Origin: Pogonophryne albipinna
Taxonomy: Eukaryota; Chordata; Actinopteri; Perciformes; Artedidraconidae
Length of the DNA stretch: 64,000 bases
Direction of reading: 5' to 3'
Assembly: GCA_028583405.1 (NCBI GenBank)
Contig: CM053246.1
Location: 27,886,557 to 27,950,556 of the forward strand
The position numbers and the translations under genes were made by a program. The stretch's first letter is position 1; each line of letters starts with the position of its first letter. Positions 56,971 through 64,000 of the stretch are shown piece by piece. The notes under the pieces were generated by a model, which saw only the letters and a list, made by a program, of their open reading frames with translations, did not search any database and had not been told where the DNA came from.

Positions 56971-59900
56971 CCCTTGCATACAGGGTACAGTGATGGGTTA
57001 ATGTGATGGGTTAATACATGACGAAATACATTGTTAAAAAAGAATATATACAAATGCATATGCAAAGAGATGAGAGGAGTAGCTTTCAAAGACTCGCACA
57101 TTTGACTTACAAACTGCGATTCCAGTCTAGTGTGTCTGTATTGATTAATAGATAGCTGATAAACTATCCCTTGCAGTTATATGTATCTATGACATTTAGC
57201 AATTCTGTATCTTTTACATCCAGGACCAACACTCTGTAAGGGCGTGATGAGCACTTTATGCGTCTGATTGGAGGAGCTGATATCAACTCAATTGAAAGAC
57301 CTGCAATTGTTTTTTCCGTATGTAGAACATGTATGTACATTCTTTTTTTTTATCATGACATTGGCTGTTAAAACGTTTTTCACTATACCTCATCCAGGAT
57401 CTGTCCAACATCAATGGGCTTGTTGGGTGATAGACTTGTGCTGCTCTGGACTCAAATTTCAATCCTTAATATTAAACTGAGGCAGGGATGTGAAGTTGTG
57501 ACTGGGTTGTGTTGCTGAGAGTTGAGTCAGCAATGCAAACCTGGACCCTTGGACCTGTTAGGGCACATGAGTAATATGGTCTTTTATTACCACAGACAGA
57601 TCTGCGATGGTGTTGGATTTGTTTGAGAAGGTGTGGATGCCTCGAAATGCCCGTAAATCTAGTTTTGTGTTTCTATAAGTCAAGATCCTCTCTCTTAACC
57701 ACTCTTAAAACATCTACATTTAACACATTTAACAGTGAATTGGAATGTATTTAATTGATTAAATAATTAAAATAGCAATGTTGCACACTACCAGATAATT
57801 TGATCTGAGATTTTGAAATATTGATGTCACAGGACTCACATCATCATTTCTTTGAAAACAGATGAGTAACGATAGAGAGCTGTAAACACAGAAATCTGGT
57901 CAAAGGGAACACATTTAAAGTTGTTTGTGATCCATGACACTGATGATAAATGTTTCTATGTAAAGCTTTCTCCACATTAACCTGGTGACTCTTTTAAGAT
58001 CTTGATCGATTTCAGTTACACAACGAGCTATTTACTGCACGACCGTAATGATGAGAAACAGCCTCTTTACCGGCATGGAAGAGACACACCATTAATGCTG
58101 AAGTTGCATTATTGAAAACATTTGACAACACCAATTTACTATGCCATTAGGGGTGCAGCTTATTCTCCCGGGCTATGCATGAGCGGAGCAGATAGGAGAG
58201 TTTGTTACGGGCCAGAGGAAGCATATTTATAGATGATTTGTTTCCAAAATTCTTCCACTACAGCTTAAGAGAGTAATAAATTGCAGACTCATCCTGCTTT
58301 CCTTTTTACTTTCTCTTATAGGTCAAAATAATACTCCTTATGTTGTAAGAGATCATAAAACACAGGGTACATTAAGTCAAGTTGTGTAGTAAATTCTTGT
58401 TAAGCACTCACTTTAGCTCAGCCCGAAGCTTCAAATCTACAATAAATCAGATTTATATTTGACCTCGTAAGCCAGTTGTTCTTTCTTTTAGTTTTCTCTC
58501 TGTGACCTTTTATGGGATAAATAATTGTTTGTGTTTTTCAGTATCTGATCTCATTTAAACTTTTATGAGCCAAGAGTGGAAACAACATACCGTAGGCTGT
58601 AAATACATGATGCATATCTGGTCTCACATGTTAAAGGTAAATCAGTTGAAATAATAAAGTTGTTGCAGGCTGTCGGCGTAAGGACAAGCAGGAGTTGGCT
58701 TTAAAAAACAAACCAACCACATACTGGACCACCTATTGGCCGACTCTGTGACTTTCAGAGGCTCTACTGCAGCCTGCAGAGGTTTAACAACCAGATTAAC
58801 AAGAAAATAAAGCAAATAAAGCAAACAAGAGGCTTGCCAAAACCTAACAATTCTAAGATAACTAGTTTATTTGTTTGCGTGTTGACTGACTATTTTTATA
58901 GACTTTTTATTTGGATCAGTGTTGTTTGGGGAATAATTGTACTGAAAGGTGTTTTCTAGTAATTTGTCAACAAAGCTATCTACAGAGGCCGTATTTATTA
59001 ACAATAAGAATGGCATTTTGAGGTCTTAGACATCAGCAATAATCCCAAACCCCGAGTTGGTAAGTCTTTCATGAGCTATAAGTCATGATGTGGAAGCAAC
59101 ATGGGTGGTAAAAAGAATATAAGTTATTGCTCATAGTGTTTGAACAAATTGTGGTTCCAACAACAGGGGACATTTACTGGAAGTTAGGAACACATTTCCC
59201 GATTATTTCGAGACCATCTGAGTGCTGCACAAATGCCCAGACTCACAATTTTTAACTCAAGTCAAACATAATTTATCTTCATGATTCAGATCCACTCAAA
59301 TTACAAATGTTTTTTGGCCTGTGCGACACCCTTCTACAAAGTGACATATGAAATCAGGCCAGAAGTTTTTCCCCGTAATCCTGCTGAATCAGACAACGGA
59401 CATAAACAGATATATCAAGACGAAAACATAACCTCCATGGCAGCAGAAATTAATGAATGTTATAATATGCATAAATGGAAATGTAATGTCTAGACTCTAT
59501 AGGGACTTCAACTAAAGATGATCAATCTGTGAATGTTATTGTGCAAGTCATGTATATCTTATTACTTTTTTATAGTACAATATCTGGAGTGACTAGAGAG
59601 TGCTGTGTATTCCCTGGGTGCAAAGGATCTTAGTCTGAATATCTTAAAGTGCATTGGTCAGATAATAAATCATTTTAAGACACCCCTTGGGCTCTGAGAA
59701 AATTGTAATAGGTCTTTTTCACCATTTACTGATCTAATACTGACTGTCTTAGACCAAACAATGAATTAAGGAAATATTCCGAATTCTATGTTCACTGCTT
59801 ATAGCTGTCTCATACACAACATCTCATCAGTCGTTGTCTTATATACTCAATCATATATGCTTGTCTGTCAATTATAGTTTTGATATTTATACAGACTTAG

Positions 59901-61139
59901 ATGTCAGTATGTGTCAATTTTTTTTAGCATAATCTGAATTTGCAAGGTAACACCACCACAGATTTAACTCAGCTGAAATTGGAGCATTATTTCACTTCAG
60001 AAGCCCATTTTGGGCATTATGAACGGAGAAGTCCATGATCAGTCATACTACGCGAACATGGTCTGAAACCATCAGCAGCTCTCGGCTGAAGCAGACACTG
60101 CTGCACATGTTTGATCAGCACAGTATAACAACCGCATCTCTCCATTACTCCTGTTCTCCTCTGCGCACTATAGATTGGAGCAAAACCATGAGGCCGTGCT
60201 CTGGTGTTTAACAGACGAATGTTCCTGCTGCCGGACTCCTGATGAGCATTTGATGTTAAGTGTATAGCTGCACTTCAGAGACGCTCTGCTAACCACCGTC
60301 GTAGATTGAGAGGTGGGATGATTTATTTGAGTTCCCCAATTGTTTCGAATCACGAAGAGCATGATAAAAAACATTCACACACTTGTGGGTAGGATATAGA
60401 GAAGTGCAGAAGACAGAACCGTCCTTTTGAACTGCACGCCTCCCTCCCGCTCCTATGATGTCCAATTTGGGGGGCGCCAACGATCGCAGGGGGGGCGCCA
60501 GGCCTCAGATGATTTGAGGCCAAATATGATATTTAGACTTTTTTTTTTTTTTTTTTTACATATAATTGTAAATACATGATTGTCATTAAAAGCCTTGTCT
60601 CTACATTACAATAACATTTAAAAAATAATTGATTGATTCATTTGAATAAAAATTCAAGTTAGTAGCTATTAAAGGCATACAAAGACAGAAATGTATAATT
60701 CTTTCTTTAATAGAAATGTTTCTTCTGCCCGTAAAGTGTCCAAACCAGGCTTGTCTGGATAAGCGCATTTTTAAAACATAGTCATTGTCCATGCCGGTTT
60801 CAGTTGGATTATTTGTCACAGTTGCTCCGATCAGATCGGTCTCCTCCATTTTGTAGATTATTTACGACTTTTGAATCCACATAAACACATCGGCAAAATC
60901 CGGCTTACTTTCAGCATGTGTTTTAAACAGTTTAATCCCTTTGTGAATTGTTTCCACTTCCGCGCCATCCTTTAATTTCTTCATACAGTGAATGAATTAA
61001 TCCTGAGTCCAATAACCATCAAAGTCACTCCAATAGTGCTCCTTAATTACGCTTTCATCCTCCTTTAACAAAATACTTCACATTCATCCAGTTTGTAACA
61101 GTAGTTGTAGCATTGTTGAGACTTTTAAACATTAATTAC
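56971..61139. other. Unassigned intergenic sequence
   Basis: No gene recognised on either strand. A poly-T run lies at about 60539-60558, next to GGGGGGCGCC stretches at 60469-60501 that may belong to the hAT-type fragment ending at 61250. Confidence 0.5.
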
Positions 61140-61250
61140 CGCTGTTGCACCCCCTCCCCCCCTCCCCCTTGTGTGTGTGTGGGGGGGGGGCGCAACTTCC
61201 AACAGGAGTCATTTGGGGGGGCTCTTGGGAAAAAAGGTTGGGAACCACTG
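61140..61250 (-). mobile_element. hAT terminus fragment
   Basis: The inverse of 61229-61250 starts CAGTGGTTCCCAACCTTTTT, a common vertebrate hAT terminus, followed by C-rich subterminal sequence. The partner end was not found. Confidence 0.5.
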
Positions 61251-61976
61251 CTTTACACGACTGACTTCACGCAGGAGCTGCTGGTGTCAGTGATATCAGA
61301 ATGAAGCTTGGAAATAAGGCTAGGGAGAGTAAGTATAATAATAGCTTAGAGCTCTTGCTTTTAACTAGGAAACTACTAAATGAAGCTCAAATGATTGCTT
61401 CCCCTAAGCTATTACATTTGAAATAGATTCTCCTCTTATATTTTCCTGCTTCCCTGCAGTGTAAATCACTTCAGGAGACAATCTCGTCCAGAACATCCAC
61501 CAGCGAACAATCAGACAAGCCCTGAAGTATCTTTGCTCTAAAATCGACCAGAAGCCAATCGGCATGCTCTCTCAGCTTCATGCATCTGCAACACAGTCCC
61601 TCCATCTCAGGAAGATTCACAACAACATCCAACCATCTCCACCCCTACCAGCAGAAGGATGAGTATGATGACCATATCTGGGGTTGATGTTTCTGACCTG
61701 TGCTTCCAATTAAAGCTACAAGATGGAAAGTCTTTTCATCTGCAGTTGTTTTTCTCAGTTGATTTCAGGTTTAACTCTGTGATTATATCACGCAGCCAGC
61801 ATGCCTTGGAGAAATGTTTGTTTTGCTGAACTCTAGTCTGTTCTCCTCCAGGGACACATCCCAAAAACTAACACCAGTTTATGATTATCCAATCATGAAG
61901 ATCTGCATTTTGAGGTCAGTGTTGTAAATATTTAACAATGTCCTTATGCTCCAGGCCAACTACATCTGCTCCATAA
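61251..61976. other. Unassigned intergenic sequence
   Basis: No feature recognised. Confidence 0.5.
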
Positions 61977-62395
61977 TAATAATAGATTTATTTTGTTAGC
62001 GCTTTTACAGGTGCTCAAAGATGCTTTACAGATATAGTGAAAAGAAAAGAAAAGAACAAATAAATATATATAGTTAAAGTTAAAGTCAAATAATACAAAA
62101 CAATCACACATTAAAAGCCAGATTGAAGAGGTGAGTTTTTGTAAGTGTTTTGAAGGTGGTGAGGTCAGTGCAGTCTCTGATGGGTTGGGGGAGTGAGTTC
62201 CAGAGGGAGGGGGCAGCGACGGAGAAGGCTCTGTCCCCCCAGGTCCGGTGATTGATGCGGGTGGGGATGGATAGGAGGTTGGCTTCTGATGAGCGGAGGC
62301 AGCGGGAAGGGGTGTGGTGGTGCAGCAGGTCTGTGAGGTAGGGCGGGGGGGGGGGCTGATTGTTGAGGGCTTTGTAATGTGTATAATAAACATCT
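61977..62395 (-). mobile_element. LINE 3' end (LTDLLHHHTPSR type)
   Basis: On the minus strand one frame reads LTDLLHHHTPSRCLRSSEAN, then WGDRAFSVAAPSLWNSLPQP and TDLTTFKT, the C-terminus of a LINE protein. The 3' end has AAGCGCTAACAAAATAAATC and an ATTATT tail. 5'-truncated. The 149-codon frame in another phase is a shadow. Confidence 0.8.
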
Positions 62396-64000
62396 GGGTT
62401 GAAAATTAGCTCTGTGATTTTAATACGCTACTGTTCACTGTATTCATTCACTCAATGAGATTAATCTGAGACAGTTTATGACTCCACAAAAGTCATATGA
62501 GAGTTATGGACTGGGGAAACCTCTGCAGTCTTGGTTTAAAACACAGACACTGATTTTACAGAAAGTGACTTTTTATATGGCCCACCTTTTAATAACTCTA
62601 GAAAATGCATTGACTTGCAGTGGAGTGAGAGGGCAAATGAAATTCCTCAAATGCTGATTTAAAGTCTTTGCTAGAGTCAGCCCCACTGAGCATTTCTCTC
62701 ATTACTTACTACAAAATAATAAATCAATATTTTGATTTCAGATCAGATAGTATTAGCTTTTGTGTGACCAACTTCAGGACAGTGTCATTGCTCCTATGAT
62801 TTATTCCTTATTATTCAGTTTCTGGATTTTGCTGATCAGCCTTGGCAAAGAGTTTTTATTACTCCATTTTATGGAAATGTGTAGGCTGCGAACTGCTGAA
62901 ACTGCTTATTATTTTGTAAACTTCAGTATTGCTTACACGGTAAGATGTTTCCTTTATGTCGTTTGATTGTCTCTCCTGTTTAAATAACATTCAATATGAG
63001 TAGTCAGAGAAGAATCCACTTATTCACTTGAAGCATAATAGGAATATGACATTTCATTATCTGTATCAAGATTAGTATTTTCTTAGGCAGTATTTAATCA
63101 CCCATAATTCCTCTCCTTCAGCCTTGACCTTAAGCACTTGGACATTGACAATATCAGTGTTGACCTCTGATCCATAAAATAAATGACTCAGAATCTACAA
63201 CCATTTGTAGTCAACATCAGTTTTCAAACCGATACACGATATACTGTCAACAGCGTGTGATGTGTGGAGAAATACTGACCATCGCTCAGTGGATGTGACA
63301 TTCGAGGCCAATACACAGTGTGTTGATCATCTGATGATCAATCATGTATTCCTTGAACACCTGTGTTTTTAAATTTATGGACCGGATCAGAATCACGGAG
63401 CAGATATTTTTTACTTATGGATACAGCTATGTTGGAGGTCTGTGTTCTTCAAGAGATGTTCTTGTTATTATTAATAATATTGTGATAATTTGTTGCTACT
63501 CGTGTGTCACAGTAACTATGATTGTTTTATAGAAATTAAACCAACCCCATTAAATAATCCCAAATGTTGAATCATGACATTTATTTTTACAACAGCTAAC
63601 AGTTTCATTTCATATCATTTTATAAACCTCTCATTTTATGTCAAAAAGTATTCCTCAAATTGAAATTACATTTTATATGTTGTGCTCAATTCATACAGGT
63701 TTTTGTTTTCCAATATTGACCTTGTTCTCATTAACAGAAGAAAAGCCTCTACTCAGCATATTAATGCGAGCCATCATTTGCAAAAGAAAAGCAACCTTAG
63801 CCTTCAATTTCAATTCATGGGCAGATCAGTCAAGTGGAATCTAAGCTGTTGAATAACCATTCACTATAACTACTTTGGGATCAATATCAACACTTAATTA
63901 AATACTTAGACTACAAACATCACCCTGCATCCCATAACATTTATATCTACAATTCACACGTGTATGTACCAATTTCACAAACAAAAGGGTATGAAGTTAT
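62396..64000. other. Unassigned intergenic sequence
   Basis: AT-rich; short open frames only, no domain or splice support seen. Confidence 0.6.

Noticed and set aside
61944..62393. 149-codon proline-rich minus-strand frame
   Set aside because: It is a shadow of the LINE C-terminus read in the wrong phase.
31333..64000. ptger3, the human neighbour downstream of CTH
   Set aside because: I looked for seven-helix receptor exons on both strands and saw none; it may lie beyond the window.

Overview
The window is vertebrate nuclear DNA, almost certainly from a ray-finned fish and probably a spiny-rayed teleost (the last step is inference). It has short exons with GT..AG introns, two divergently transcribed vertebrate genes in an order also known from human chromosome 1 (ANKRD13C and CTH), and the dense mix of hAT-like, TTAA-type and L2-like elements usual in teleosts. 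There are no operons, CRISPR arrays or prokaryotic signals. Most open frames are chance frames or transposon remnants.

Genes. On the minus strand, 255-10149 holds the first three coding exons of ankrd13c; the rest lies beyond the left edge. Its exon 1 carries an apparent one-base reading-frame break. On the plus strand, 20995-31332 holds a complete 12-exon cth gene (cystathionine gamma-lyase, 409 residues, all visible PLP-site residues intact). Upstream of cth are CCAAT boxes and a C/EBP-ATF-type element. A TCTCGCGAGA-like core-promoter motif lies upstream of ankrd13c.

The intergenic block (11.7-20.4 kb) between the two start codons is a set of nested DNA transposons. An element with 8-bp target duplications (14714-17119) sits in another (14316-17535), which sits in a third bounded by about 37-bp inverted repeats (13735-18082). 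Inside the innermost are an L2-like LINE tail and a TTAA-flanked MITE. A separate hAT-like element (18999-20351) carries its own TTAA-flanked MITE.

Downstream of cth are: a 5'-truncated L2-like LINE with a YADD reverse transcriptase and one internal stop (32782 to about 35460, minus); a triple nest of hAT in hAT with a LINE scrap (36716-38108); a Tol2-like MITE (42328-42871); a THAP-domain exon in a TTAA-bounded, Kolobok-like segment nested in a hAT-like shell (43676-45290); a dispersed repeat split by a 1.0-kb insertion whose empty site survives at 18.7 kb; and a 7.6-kb element with TIRs and a perfect 8-bp duplication (48082-55676). That element encloses a minisatellite, a large inverted-repeat element with decayed transposase-like exons, and a further 1.86-kb insertion. 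From 55.7 kb to the right edge I see only two LINE tails, one hAT end and unassigned sequence.

The two host genes are independent housekeeping or metabolic genes. The window's main interest is the transposon stratigraphy, which can be ordered from target duplications and internal empty sites, and the frame break in ankrd13c.
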